Positions 1-8,160 of a stretch of 64,000 nucleotides of DNA are shown here, in pieces. Made by a program: the position numbers and the translations under genes. Every line of letters begins with the position of its first letter. The first letter of the stretch is position 1. Below the pieces are notes generated by a model that was not told the origin of the DNA, did no database searches, and saw nothing but the letters and a program-made list of their open reading frames with translations. The stretch lies in NCBI RefSeq assembly GCF_007096635.1, contig NZ_VKAA01000025.1:1-64000 (forward strand), given 5' to 3'. The DNA is from Mycolicibacterium sp. 018/SC-01/001. Lineage in GTDB: Bacteria; Actinomycetota; Actinomycetes; Mycobacteriales; Mycobacteriaceae.

Positions 1-64
1 GCCACGTTCCTGGCACCGTGGCTGTTCTCGCTGTTCATCGACATCTTCGACAGTGCCCGCGCCG
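1..64 (+). repeat. Inverted copy of part of the adjacent MFS gene
   Basis: Bases 1-55 are identical to the reverse complement of 528-474. After one mismatch at 56, bases 57-64 (CCGCGCCG) match again. Translated on the plus strand, 1-54 encodes the same peptide (ATFLAPWLFSLFIDIFDS) as the minus-strand MFS gene at 379-1698. The similarity stops abruptly at about 64, where the sequence becomes the 3' part of an unrelated gene. How far the copy extends leftward cannot be seen. A fold-back assembly artefact or a real inverted duplication are the two explanations. Confidence 0.9.
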
Positions 65-382
65 ACAGAACCCAGCCTGCCGGACCAGACGACGACACCG
101 GTCACCCCCGGCGCCACCGACACCGTCGTCTACACGGTGTCGGGCACCGGGCGCGTCATCAACATCACCTACGTCGACACCGGTGGTCTGCTGCAGACCG
201 AGTTCAACGTGATGCTGCCGTGGACCCGTGAGGTCTCGCTGCCCGAACCCGCCGAGCGCTCGGCCAGCGTCAGCATCATCAACGTGGGCCGGGAAGTGAC
301 GTGCTCGATCACCGTCAACGGAACCGAGGTGCAGCAGCGCGAAGGCGCCGGCCTCACGGTGTGCGCGGCGGCGCGGCGCTAA
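53..382 (+). CDS. Truncated Rv2507-like / MmpS-like C-terminal domain protein
   Basis: This is the 3' part of a gene whose 5' part is missing. The visible 109 residues start at a GTG inside the inverted-repeat junction, so that start is probably not natural. The segment VVYTVSGTGRVINITYVD, an LPW motif, and a late Cys/Val pattern (VTCSITVNG) resemble the periplasmic beta-rich domain of MmpS-type accessory proteins. By position, next to the MFS and cmrA genes, it matches Rv2507, a proline-rich membrane protein of unknown role; this is inference from gene order. The expected proline-rich region and membrane helix are absent, replaced by the foreign sequence at 1-64. It overlaps the convergent MFS gene by 4 bp. 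Confidence 0.6.
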   Translation: MPAPTEPSLPDQTTTPVTPGATDTVVYTVSGTGRVINITYVDTGGLLQTEFNVMLPWTREVSLPEPAERSASVSIINVGREVTCSITVNGTEVQQREGAGLTVCAAARR

Positions 383-1698
383 ACGTCGACGTGCCGTCCG
401 GGCACCCGGATCGGAGCGAACGCGACCAGACCGAGCGTCAGCACGACCAGCAGGCCGGCCAGCCCGGCGCGGTCACTGTCGAAGATGTCGATGAACAGCG
501 AGAACAGCCACGGTGCCAGGAACGTGGCGGCGCGCCCCGCGGTGGCGTAGAGGCCGAACGTGATCCCCTCCTTGCCGTGCATCGCCATTCGCATCATCAG
601 CGTGCGCGCCGAGGCCAGCACCGGCCCGATGAACAGGCACAGCGACAGCCCGAGAACCCAGAAGGCGACGGCGCCCGACAGTGTCATCAGCGTGATCCCG
701 ACCGCGATCATCGTCACCAGCGACACGATGATGACCCGTTTGGCGCCCAGTCGGTCATGGGCGTACCCGCCGATGACGGAGCCGACGGCCGCGATCACGC
801 AGGCCGCGATCCCGAACAGCAGCACATCGGCAGACGAGATGCCGTACACCTGCACGCCGAGCACGGCACCGAAGGTGAACACTCCGGCCAGACCGTCGCG
901 GAACAGCGCGCTGGCGCCCAGGTAGTAGATGACATTGCGGTCGCGGCGCCACTCGGTGCGGACCTCCTGCCAGATGCGGCGGTAGGCGCCGACGAAGCCC
1001 ACCCGCTGCGGCAGTGCACCGTGGCCGGCAGGCCCGAGGAGCAACAGCGGCAGCGCGAACAACGCGAACCAGACCGCCACCAACAGCATTGCCGCACGCA
1101 CGTTCTGACCGTCCGCAGTGGGCAGGCTCAGCAGACCGCGGGTGTCGCCGGTGCCGGAGATGAAGCCGACGTAGACGATGACCAGCACGACCACACTGCC
1201 GACGAAGCCCGCACCCAAGCCCATGCCGGACACCCGGCCCGCGGTCTGCGCAGTGGACAGATCGCGCAGCATCGCGTTGTAGGGCACCGTGGCCAGCTCG
1301 CTGAGCGCCGCGGTCGCAGCGAGCATCACCAACCCGGGCAGCAGGAACCTGTTGTCGTCGCGGATCAGACTCATCGACGCGGTGAGCACGACCATCACGC
1401 CGGTGATCAGCGCGAGCGCCCGGCGGCGCCGCCCCGGCGCATCCACCCACACACCGGTGACGGGAGCGAACACCGCGACGAGCAGGCCCGCCACGGCCAG
1501 CGCCCGGCCCAGCCAGCTCGCGGGGCTGGCATCGCCGGGCAGATCGTCACCCACGGCGTTGGTCAGATACACCGAGAACACGAACGTCACGACGATCGCA
1601 TTGACCGGGGTGGCGCCGAAATCCCACAGCACCCAGGCCGCCACGCGGGATCGCACCGGACCGGCGACGGGAGCCTGGACCGGAGGCGACTCGCTCAT
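379..1698 (-). CDS. MFS transporter, UMF1/Atg22-like family (Rv2508c-like)
   Basis: This 439-residue polytopic membrane protein has about 12 hydrophobic segments. The first helix region (WVLWDFGATPVNAIVVTFVF) carries the W-D-x-A/G pattern typical of the UMF1/Atg22 branch of the major facilitator superfamily. Substrate is unknown; family members include amino-acid effluxers. The ATG at 1698 is divergent from cmrA, which begins 26 bp away. The 3' end overlaps the truncated upstream gene by 4 bp. Bases 465-528 inside this gene are duplicated in inverted orientation at the left edge of the window. Order and orientation match Rv2508c beside Rv2509. Confidence 0.8.
   Translation of the reverse strand: MSESPPVQAPVAGPVRSRVAAWVLWDFGATPVNAIVVTFVFSVYLTNAVGDDLPGDASPASWLGRALAVAGLLVAVFAPVTGVWVDAPGRRRRALALITGVMVVLTASMSLIRDDNRFLLPGLVMLAATAALSELATVPYNAMLRDLSTAQTAGRVSGMGLGAGFVGSVVVLVIVYVGFISGTGDTRGLLSLPTADGQNVRAAMLLVAVWFALFALPLLLLGPAGHGALPQRVGFVGAYRRIWQEVRTEWRRDRNVIYYLGASALFRDGLAGVFTFGAVLGVQVYGISSADVLLFGIAACVIAAVGSVIGGYAHDRLGAKRVIIVSLVTMIAVGITLMTLSGAVAFWVLGLSLCLFIGPVLASARTLMMRMAMHGKEGITFGLYATAGRAATFLAPWLFSLFIDIFDSDRAGLAGLLVVLTLGLVAFAPIRVPGRHVDV
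465..528 (-). repeat. Parent copy of the left-edge inverted repeat
   Basis: This segment lies inside the MFS reading frame and is in frame with its membrane helices, so it is the original copy. The partner is 1-64 on the opposite strand, with 63 of 64 positions matching. Confidence 0.9.
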
Positions 1699-1710
1699 GG
1701 GTGCCCACGA

Positions 1711-1716
1711 TATAGT
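1711..1716 (+). promoter_or_regulatory. Candidate -10 box of a leaderless cmrA mRNA
   Basis: TATAGT (TANNNT) lies 8 nt before the ATG at 1725, and no Shine-Dalgarno sequence intervenes. This is the arrangement of a leaderless mycobacterial transcript that starts at the initiation codon. The transcription start itself is inferred. Confidence 0.55.
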
Positions 1717-1724
1717 CAGCGCCC

Positions 1725-2531
1725 ATGCCCGTACCCGGACCCAGTGCGCAGGCGCGCGCGGTCGTCACCGGCGCGTCCCAGAACATCGGCGAGGCGCTGG
1801 CCGTCGAGCTCGCGGCCCGCGGCCATCACCTGATCATCACCGCCCGGCGCGGCGAGGTGCTCGAAGCGCTCGCCGAACGCCTGCGCGCGGAGTACGGGGT
1901 GACGGTGGAGGTACGCGCGGTCGACCTGGCCGACCCGGCCGCGCGAGCAGAGCTCTGCACGGAGCTCGCCGAGCGGGAGATCTCGATCCTGTGCGCCAAC
2001 GCCGGGACCGCGACGTTCGGACCGGTCGTGTCGCTGGACCCAGCGGATGAGCGCAAGCAGGTGCAGCTGAACGTGCTCGGGGTGCACGACCTGGTGCTCG
2101 CAGTGCTGCCCGGCATGGTCGCGCGCCGCGCCGGCGGCATCCTGATCTCCGGCTCCGCGGCCGGCAACTCCCCCATCCCGAACAACGCCACCTATGCCGC
2201 GACGAAGGCCTTCGCCAACACGTTCAGTGAATCGCTGCGCGGCGAGGTGAAATCCGCGGGCGTGCACGTCACCGTGCTGGCACCCGGGCCGGTGCGCACC
2301 GAACTGCCCGACCCGGACGAACAGTCCCTCGTCGAGCGCCTGATCCCCGATTTCCTGTGGATCGACACCGAGTACACCGCGAAGGAGTCGCTGGACGGAC
2401 TGGACCGCAACAAGATGCGCGTCGTTCCCGGCATCACGTCCAAGGCGATGTCGGCGGCCAGCGGTTACGCACCGCGCGCGATCGTCGCCCCGATCGTCGG
2501 CGCGGTGTACAAAAAGCTCGGCGGCGACTAG
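1725..2531 (+). CDS. cmrA: Mycolic acid reductase CmrA (short-chain dehydrogenase)
   Basis: This 268-residue short-chain dehydrogenase/reductase has the Rossmann motif VTGASQNIG (residues 14-22), an NAG motif near 92-94, and a catalytic Ser143, Tyr157 and Lys161 (YAATK). Gene order (Rv2508c-like carrier, this gene, DUF853 ATPase, orn) identifies it as the Rv2509 orthologue. Rv2509 and its corynebacterial homologue CmrA reduce the beta-keto intermediate left by the Pks13 condensation to give the mature mycolic motif. The protein should act in the cytosol or at the inner membrane face. It ends in a 4-bp CTAG overlap with the convergent ATPase gene. Confidence 0.88.
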   Translation: MPVPGPSAQARAVVTGASQNIGEALAVELAARGHHLIITARRGEVLEALAERLRAEYGVTVEVRAVDLADPAARAELCTELAEREISILCANAGTATFGPVVSLDPADERKQVQLNVLGVHDLVLAVLPGMVARRAGGILISGSAAGNSPIPNNATYAATKAFANTFSESLRGEVKSAGVHVTVLAPGPVRTELPDPDEQSLVERLIPDFLWIDTEYTAKESLDGLDRNKMRVVPGITSKAMSAASGYAPRAIVAPIVGAVYKKLGGD

Positions 2532-4120
2532 CGGCGGCGCCGGCGGCGGCCGGTGCCGAAGATGCTGCGGGTGATCTCTCGGCCGATCACCGTCCCGGCC
2601 GAGCGCATGGCGCTCTTGAACGCCGGACTGTCCATCACGGTGTCCAGGAAGCCCGGTTCCCGCGGCTGCACCGGTTCCGGCATCGGCGGCAGATCCCACG
2701 TCTGCGGCAGCGGAACCTGTTGCTGCGGTTGGGCTTCCGCGGGCGGCTGCGGTGCGGGCGGCGCCAGTTTCGCGGCCAGGCGCTCGTAGGCGGACTCCCG
2801 ATCGACGGTCTGGCCGTACTCCGCCTGCAGCGGGCTCGCCGCCGCCGCGGCCGCGATCGCCTCGGGTCCGATCGTGTCCATCAGCGACCGCGGCGCACGC
2901 ACTCGCGTCCAGGCCACCGGTGTCGGCACCCCGTCCTCCGACAGCACCGTCACGATGGCCTCACCGATGCCCAGGGACGTCAGCGCGGACTGCAGGTCGT
3001 AGACGTCGGTCTTCGGATAGGTCCGCACCGTCTTGTTCAGTGCCTTCTCGTCGTCCGGGGTGAACGCGCGCAGCGCGTGCTGGATGCGCGCGCCGAGCTG
3101 GCTCAGCACGTCCTTGGGCACGTCGGTGGGCTGCTGCGTGCAGAAGAAGACACCGACGCCCTTGGACCGGATGAGCTTGACGGTCTGCTCGACCTGGGCC
3201 AGGAACGCCTTCGACGCGTCGGTGAACAGCAGGTGAGCCTCGTCGAAGACGAACACCAGCTTGGGTTTGTCGACGTCGCCGACCTCGGGCAGCGTGGTGA
3301 ACAAATCGGCCAGCACCCACATCAGGAACGTCGAGAACATCACCGGCCGGGTGGCCTGAGCCCCGAGTTCGAACAGCGAGATCACGCCGCGGCCGGAGGA
3401 ATCGACGCGCAGCAGGTCGGCGGGCTCGAGCTCCGGTTCACCGAAGAACGTGTCCGCGCCGTCGGCCTCCAGGTTGACCAATGCGCGCAGGATCACCCCG
3501 GCGGTCGTCGTCGACACCGCCCCCAGCGCCTTCAGCTCGGGTTTGCCCTGCTCGCTCGTCAGGAACTGGATCACGGAGCGCAGATCCTTGGTGTCCAGCA
3601 GCGGCAGCCCCTGCCGATCGGCCCAGTGGAAGATCAGTCCGAGCGTCGACTCCTGAGTTTGATTGAGCCCCAACACCTTCGACAGTAGGATCGGTCCGAA
3701 GCTGCTGACGGTCGCGCGCACCGGCACACCGGAGCCGGTGGTGCCCAACGAGAGGAACTCCACCGGGAAGGACGCCGGCGTCCACGCATCGCCGGTGTCG
3801 GCGGCCCGCTGGGTGATCTTGTCGCCCGCGGTACCCGGCCGTGACAACCCGGACAGGTCGCCTTTCACATCGGCCATCAGCACCGGCACGCCGGCCGCAG
3901 ACAGCTGCTCGGCCAGCATCTGCAACGTCTTGGTCTTGCCGGTTCCCGTGGCTCCGGCCACCAGGCCATGCCGGTTGACCGTCGCCAACGGAATCCGGAC
4001 GAGGGCGGTGGGATCACTGGCACCGTCGACGACGACCGACCCGAGTTCGAGTGCGGGACCCTCACCCGCGTAACCGGCCGCGATCTGCTGCGCAGCATTG
4101 CTTGACGACTCCGTCACCAT
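2528..4120 (-). CDS. HerA-like / DUF853 ATPase (Rv2510c-like)
   Basis: This 530-residue P-loop ATPase of the DUF853 (HerA/FtsK-like) group has Walker A GATGTGKT near residue 38 and a Walker B region FVFDEAHLLF in the middle. The C-terminal tail is proline/glutamine-rich and basic, ending RRRRRR. It may be a DNA-translocating or membrane-associated ATPase; the function in mycobacteria is not established. The reading frame is open upstream to 4405, but residues before the ATG at 4120 are low-complexity Ser/Thr and antisense to orn. The start at 4120 gives the family length and the usual N-terminus (MVTESSSNAAQQ). It is divergent from orn by 43 bp. Confidence 0.8.
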   Translation of the reverse strand: MVTESSSNAAQQIAAGYAGEGPALELGSVVVDGASDPTALVRIPLATVNRHGLVAGATGTGKTKTLQMLAEQLSAAGVPVLMADVKGDLSGLSRPGTAGDKITQRAADTGDAWTPASFPVEFLSLGTTGSGVPVRATVSSFGPILLSKVLGLNQTQESTLGLIFHWADRQGLPLLDTKDLRSVIQFLTSEQGKPELKALGAVSTTTAGVILRALVNLEADGADTFFGEPELEPADLLRVDSSGRGVISLFELGAQATRPVMFSTFLMWVLADLFTTLPEVGDVDKPKLVFVFDEAHLLFTDASKAFLAQVEQTVKLIRSKGVGVFFCTQQPTDVPKDVLSQLGARIQHALRAFTPDDEKALNKTVRTYPKTDVYDLQSALTSLGIGEAIVTVLSEDGVPTPVAWTRVRAPRSLMDTIGPEAIAAAAAASPLQAEYGQTVDRESAYERLAAKLAPPAPQPPAEAQPQQQVPLPQTWDLPPMPEPVQPREPGFLDTVMDSPAFKSAMRSAGTVIGREITRSIFGTGRRRRRR

Positions 4121-4163
4121 GCGTCGCACCTTAGTGGGGTGCGAGGAATTAGTGTGGATCGCT

Positions 4164-4799
4164 GTGCGTGACGAACTGGTGTGGATCGACTGTGAGATGA
4201 CCGGGCTGGACTTGAAGTCCGATCGGCTCATCGAGATCGCGGTCCTGGTGACGGACTCGGAGCTCAACATCCTGGGCGACGGGATCGACGTGGTGATCCA
4301 CGCCGAAGAGGATGCGCTGACCTCGATGGTCGACGTCGTCACGCAGATGCATACGAAATCGGGCCTGATCGACGAGGTGCGGACCTCGACGATCGACCTC
4401 GCCACCGCCGAGACGATGGCGCTGGACTACATCCGCGAGCACGTCAAGCAGGCCAAGACAGCGCCGCTGTGCGGCAACTCGATCGCCACCGACCGCGGCT
4501 TCCTGGCCCGCGACATGCCCAAGCTCGACGACTACCTGCACTACCGGATGATCGACGTCAGCTCGATCAAGGAACTGTGCCGCCGCTGGTATCCGCGCAT
4601 CTACTTCGGCCAGCCCGAGAAGGGTCTGGCGCATCGCGCGCTGGCCGACATCGAAGAATCGATCCGCGAATTGAAGTACTACCGCCAGACGGCATTCGTG
4701 CCGCCGCCAGGGCCGGCGACCAGCGAGATCGCGGAGATCGCTGCCCAGTTGGGGCCCGATTCAGCAACGGATTCGGCCTCCGGGGGTTCCACCGGCTAG
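4164..4799 (+). CDS. orn: Oligoribonuclease Orn
   Basis: This is a 3'-5' exoribonuclease of the DEDDh family that degrades 2-5 nt RNAs and linear dinucleotides such as pGpG. Motif I is WIDCEMTGLDL near the N-terminus, motif II contains the GNSIATDRGFL segment, and motif III includes HRALADI. The GTG at 4164 gives a 211-residue protein beginning like known mycobacterial Orn (x-RDELVWIDCEM). A GTG at 4152 is better spaced from the upstream GAGG at 4142-4145 and would add four residues, so the start is not certain. It sits next to tRNA-His, as in M. tuberculosis (Rv2511). Confidence 0.93.
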   Translation: MRDELVWIDCEMTGLDLKSDRLIEIAVLVTDSELNILGDGIDVVIHAEEDALTSMVDVVTQMHTKSGLIDEVRTSTIDLATAETMALDYIREHVKQAKTAPLCGNSIATDRGFLARDMPKLDDYLHYRMIDVSSIKELCRRWYPRIYFGQPEKGLAHRALADIEESIRELKYYRQTAFVPPPGPATSEIAEIAAQLGPDSATDSASGGSTG

Positions 4800-4826
4800 T
4801 ATCGACGACGCCGCGCGAGCGGCAAT

Positions 4827-4900
4827 GGTGGCTGTAGTTCAGTTGGTAGAGCACCAGGTTGTGATCCTGGCTGTCGCGGGTTCGAGTCCCGTCAGCCACC
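4827..4900 (+). tRNA. tRNA-His (GTG)
   Basis: The acceptor GTGGCTG (4828-4834) pairs with CAGCCAC (4893-4899). The D arm, the anticodon stem CCAGG/CCTGG with anticodon GTG at 4861-4863, and the T arm GCGGG-TTCGAGT-CCCGT are all present. An encoded G-1 at 4827 faces C4900, the identity element of tRNA-His. CCA is not encoded. Confidence 0.97.
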
Positions 4901-4912
4901 CGAGGTTGGGTA

Positions 4913-4946
4913 CATCGCCCCGTCCGCGTTTGCGGATGGGGCGATG
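4913..4946 (+). terminator. Hairpin downstream of tRNA-His
   Basis: A strong stem-loop lies 12 bases after the tRNA: arm CATCGCCCCGTCCGC and its near-perfect complement with a GTTT-type loop and one G-T pair. There is no U tract, as is common for mycobacterial terminators. It also lies just beyond the stop codon of the convergent ATPase gene at 4969, so it may serve both directions. Confidence 0.6.
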
Positions 4947-4968
4947 TGCTTTCCACGGGAGTCTCGAG

Positions 4969-6150
4969 TCACCCGGCGTCGTCGATGTCGGCGTGTTCTC
5001 GGACGTACTCGGCGAATCCGGGTGCGGTGAAGCGCATCGTTCCGTGCGACGACGGCGCGATGAGTCCCTTGTCCATGAGCGATCGCCGCGCCATGCTGAT
5101 TGCGGTCGACGTGGTTCCCATTTCTGCCGCGACGTCTTTGCGTTTGACATCGCCATCCCCCAGAGACGCCATCGCGGTGATGAACTTTGCTTCGACGCGA
5201 GTCGCCTGCGTCCACCGAGAACGAAAGAGCGCGTCTCGCGCAAGGAGGTACTCATCCCGCGCCGCCGGATGGTGATGCATGGTCAGTGCGCCGCCGGGAC
5301 CCGGGTACCCGGCCGCTTCCCACATCTTGTCGCCGAACTCCTGCAGGAAATGCGGATAACCCTGCGTCTCTGCGAGGACCGCCTCCAGTGCAGGCAGTTC
5401 CCACCCGACTCCGCACGCTCGCGCCGGCTCGACCAGCGCCCTCAGCGCATCATCATGAGAAAGGTTGTCGAGGTGCCGATACTCGAAACGCTCACCGAAG
5501 GTCACCGCTTTGGCCACGGTGTCCGGCGTGTGGCTCAACCCGGCGGCGAATACCGCTGCGGGCAGGTCAGCCGCCTCCGCTTGCATGTGCTGCCAGGCGT
5601 ACGCGAGCGCACGGATGCCGACGGGATCAGCGGCCTGCAACTCGTCGATGAAGACGACAAGCCCCACACCGCCTGCATCCATCACTCCGCGTGCGGCCGC
5701 GGTGAGTCCCGCCTGCAGGGCCCTGGCCGCCCCGACGAATTCAGGGGTGTCATGCCCGCCGACCGCCGAGAGCGCCACGGAGGCGACCCCGAAATTGAGC
5801 CGGATGGTTTTCAGGGTCTCCAGCAGGCTGACCTTCGCCGTGGCCGTCCACTTCTCGGTCACGAGCTTTCCGAGTTCGTTGGCGAGATCCACACAGAGGG
5901 ACACGGAGTCGCCGCCCGTCGCCCACACTGTGGTGAAAGTTGCCGTCTCGGCGTCTTTTTGGGCCTTGCGCAGAAGGCTGGTCTTGCCGATCCCACGCGG
6001 CCCCACGAAGACGTGTATGCGCCCATCGAGCTGGCGGTAGACGCTCAGATTCGTCAAGCTGACGTCGATCCGATTCCGGTGAACGTCGCGGCCTGGCAGG
6101 CTGTGAGCGATCGAACCCGGAGTGAACGGACTTCGTTGCTGTGAGGCCAC
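4969..6150 (-). CDS. AAA ATPase with C-terminal winged helix, accessory gene at tRNA-His
   Basis: This 393-residue STAND/ORC-type P-loop ATPase has Walker A GPRGIGKTS at residues 50-58 and Walker B VVFIDE at 165-170, followed by an LQ sensor-like stretch. The last ~70 residues (KRKDVAAEMGTTSTAISMAR) form a winged helix-turn-helix. The architecture resembles archaeal-type ATPases and Cdc6/ORC proteins of mobile or defence elements. Function is not known. The GTG start at 6150 has AGAAGG 8-9 nt upstream. It is a single gene between tRNA-His and conserved genes, with an AT-rich promoter unlike the surroundings, suggesting acquisition. No partner gene, integrase or tRNA-derived repeat was found. 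Confidence 0.7.
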   Translation of the reverse strand: MASQQRSPFTPGSIAHSLPGRDVHRNRIDVSLTNLSVYRQLDGRIHVFVGPRGIGKTSLLRKAQKDAETATFTTVWATGGDSVSLCVDLANELGKLVTEKWTATAKVSLLETLKTIRLNFGVASVALSAVGGHDTPEFVGAARALQAGLTAAARGVMDAGGVGLVVFIDELQAADPVGIRALAYAWQHMQAEAADLPAAVFAAGLSHTPDTVAKAVTFGERFEYRHLDNLSHDDALRALVEPARACGVGWELPALEAVLAETQGYPHFLQEFGDKMWEAAGYPGPGGALTMHHHPAARDEYLLARDALFRSRWTQATRVEAKFITAMASLGDGDVKRKDVAAEMGTTSTAISMARRSLMDKGLIAPSSHGTMRFTAPGFAEYVREHADIDDAG

Positions 6151-6154
6151 GCCA

Positions 6155-6205
6155 TATACCTTCTTATAGATTCGCCACTCTCAGGGTTATTTATAAAGAA
6201 GTATA
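6155..6205. promoter_or_regulatory. AT-rich inverted repeat and promoter of the ATPase gene
   Basis: TATACCTTCTTATA (6155-6168) and TATAAAGAAGTATA (6192-6205) are imperfect inverted copies separated by 23 bp. They lie directly upstream of the ATPase GTG and contain its ribosome-binding site and -10-like elements. The region is strikingly AT-rich for this genome. Because the ATPase carries its own DNA-binding domain, autoregulation is a reasonable inference. Confidence 0.5.
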
Positions 6206-6326
6206 CGGGCGGGCCAGGACATGTTCGCGAACTGACCGGCCCCTTTCTTGGGATCGGTAGCGCGAGCGCCCCTTTTGACTGTGTCTCGACCGCAACCGCG
6301 GAACACACCGTCGAAAGGACAGACCC

Positions 6327-6614
6327 ATGAGGCTCCCCGCCGCACTCGAACAGCACGTCAACCGCGTCGACCGTCAGCGCGCCCTGATGATCGGCATCAG
6401 TACCGGCCTGGTGGCCTTCTGGTCGGCCTACCGCGTCTTCTGGTCGCTGTACCTGACGCTGAGCTACGACTTCCTGTTCGGCTCGCTGGTCTTCCAGATC
6501 GTGCTGTGGGGCGTCATCGGCGTCGCCGCCGGCATCACGTCCGCAGCGTTCATCCTTCGCTACATCCACGAGCCCGCGACCGACACGCAGCAGCAGCCGC
6601 CGTCGCATCCCTGA
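6327..6614 (+). CDS. Small two-helix membrane protein, unknown function
   Basis: This 95-residue protein has a polar N-terminus (MRLPAALEQHVNRVDRQRAL) and two hydrophobic helices at roughly residues 20-45 and 50-75. The tail is short, with consecutive glutamines and prolines. AAAGGA lies about 9 nt before the ATG. I do not recognise the family. It is convergent with ldtB across a strong bidirectional terminator, so it is probably a single transcription unit. Confidence 0.6.
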   Translation: MRLPAALEQHVNRVDRQRALMIGISTGLVAFWSAYRVFWSLYLTLSYDFLFGSLVFQIVLWGVIGVAAGITSAAFILRYIHEPATDTQQQPPSHP

Positions 6615-6628
6615 GCCCCGAAACCGCA

Positions 6629-6659
6629 ATCGCCCCGCCGGCCGAGCCGGCGGGGCGAT
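6629..6659. terminator. Bidirectional terminator hairpin
   Basis: A perfect 14-bp stem, ATCGCCCCGCCGGC and its complement, closes a CGA loop between the convergent small membrane gene (ends 6614) and ldtB (ends 6665). No long U tract is present. Position and symmetry support termination from both sides. Confidence 0.75.
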
Positions 6660-6664
6660 CGTGC

Positions 6665-7885
6665 TCAGATGTTGGCGTTACCGGCCTTCCACTGCTCCCA
6701 GGGGATGTTCCAGTCACCGAGGCCGTCGGTTCCAGGCAGCGGCGAGCCGACGGTGTTGACGATCTCGACGATGTCGCCTCGTTTGGCGTTGTCGTAGAAC
6801 CACTTACCGTTACTCGTGCTGACGTTGATGCACCCGTGGCTGACATTGCTGTAGCCCTGGCTGCCCACCGACCACGGCGCGGCATGCACGTAGATGCCGC
6901 TGTAGGAGATCTGGGTGGCCCAATCAACCTCGGTGCGATAGCCGTTGGGCGATTCGACCGGCACCCCGTAGGTCGACGAATCCATCACCATGTGCGCACG
7001 CCGGTCACCGACGATGTAGGTGCCGTTGTTGGTCGGCGTGCTGTTCTTGCCCATGGACACCGGCATCGACTTGACGATCTCGCCGTTGCGCTTCACGGTC
7101 AGCGTCTTGGTGTTGTCGTCGACGGTCGTCACGACCTGGTCACCGATCGTGAACGACGTCGAGACGTTCTCCTGACCGAAGAGGCCGTCACCGAGATCGA
7201 CGCCGTAGGTGTTGACGGCGACCTCGACCTTGGTGCCCGGCTTCCAGTATTCGGCCGGGCGCCACCGCACCTCGCGATTGCTCAGCCAGTAGAAGGCGCC
7301 TTCCACTTCCGGCGTGGTCTTGACGGTGATGGCACGTTGTGCCGCAAGCCGATTGGGGATGTTCTCGTCGAACCGGACGGCGACCGGCTGCCCCACGCCG
7401 ACCACTTCCCCTTGGGCGGGCAGCACATAGGGCATCGTCAGGTTCTCCGGCGAATGCGTCTCGAACGTCATCTGCCGCTTGGTGACGCCGCCGAGACCCA
7501 GCGACTCCGCGGTCAGGGTGTAGCGCTTGTTGTAGCCCAGCGGTTCCGCGGTCTCCCACGTCACGCCATCGTCGGACACCCGGCCCTGCACAGGCTTGCC
7601 GTTCTGGTTGACCATGGTCACGGCCCCGAGCACGCCGAATTCCGCACTCACGGTCACCGGCGCGTCGACACTCACGCCGACCGCCCCGTCCTTGACCGAT
7701 GACATCAGCTTCGGCACGAGCAGATCGCCGAACGGTGTGCCCTTCTCGTCGATGACCTGCGGTGCAGCCGTCTCGGTCCTGCTCCCGCACGCCGTCATCG
7801 CCAGCGCCATCGCGAGAACCAGCACAACGGCGGCCAGCCAGGCCCGCCCGCGTCGCGTGCGCGTCGCCGTGTTGCCCTGACCCAT
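6665..7885 (-). CDS. ldtB: L,D-transpeptidase LdtB/LdtMt2-like lipoprotein
   Basis: This protein makes 3-3 cross-links in peptidoglycan and is the target of carbapenems. The 406 residues match the length of LdtMt2. A signal peptide ends in a lipobox (AMTAC, Cys about residue 32), followed by two immunoglobulin-like domains. The YkuD catalytic domain holds the motif SHGCINVS, with nucleophile Cys at about 352. A Trp-rich C-terminal extension (WNIPWEQWKAG) is typical of LdtMt2. The ATG at 7885 has GGTGGAG 6 nt upstream; the open frame extending to 8074 has no support. It corresponds to Rv2518c (lppS). It acts on the outer face of the membrane. Confidence 0.93.
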   Translation of the reverse strand: MGQGNTATRTRRGRAWLAAVVLVLAMALAMTACGSRTETAAPQVIDEKGTPFGDLLVPKLMSSVKDGAVGVSVDAPVTVSAEFGVLGAVTMVNQNGKPVQGRVSDDGVTWETAEPLGYNKRYTLTAESLGLGGVTKRQMTFETHSPENLTMPYVLPAQGEVVGVGQPVAVRFDENIPNRLAAQRAITVKTTPEVEGAFYWLSNREVRWRPAEYWKPGTKVEVAVNTYGVDLGDGLFGQENVSTSFTIGDQVVTTVDDNTKTLTVKRNGEIVKSMPVSMGKNSTPTNNGTYIVGDRRAHMVMDSSTYGVPVESPNGYRTEVDWATQISYSGIYVHAAPWSVGSQGYSNVSHGCINVSTSNGKWFYDNAKRGDIVEIVNTVGSPLPGTDGLGDWNIPWEQWKAGNANI

Positions 7886-8076
7886 ACTTCGCTCCACCTC
7901 TTCTACAGGCTCTTGACAGGAATACTGACAGCGGATTCCCAGGATTGTTGTCGCCGATTCTACGGTGCGTTCCGAGTGCGCGCCTGAACGCGACGTTGCG
8001 ACGGGAAATGGCCGTGACGAGCGGATTCTTCGGCGATTTCCGTCCGGCGCCGCGGGCCTGTTATTGTCTCCCACGC

Positions 8077-8152
<76 letters not shown>

Positions 8153-8160
8153 CACAAACT

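Noticed and set aside
301..1833. A 510-codon plus-strand frame across the MFS gene
   Set aside because: It is antisense to the membrane helices and composed of His/Gln/Arg-rich sequence without family features.
4121..4405. N-terminal extension of the DUF853 ATPase
   Set aside because: It is Ser/Thr-rich sequence antisense to orn; the ATG at 4120 gives the known start.
4827..6320. A tRNA-His-integrated genomic island with attachment repeats
   Set aside because: No second copy of the tRNA 3' end and no integrase were found near the ATPase gene, so only a single foreign gene can be suggested.
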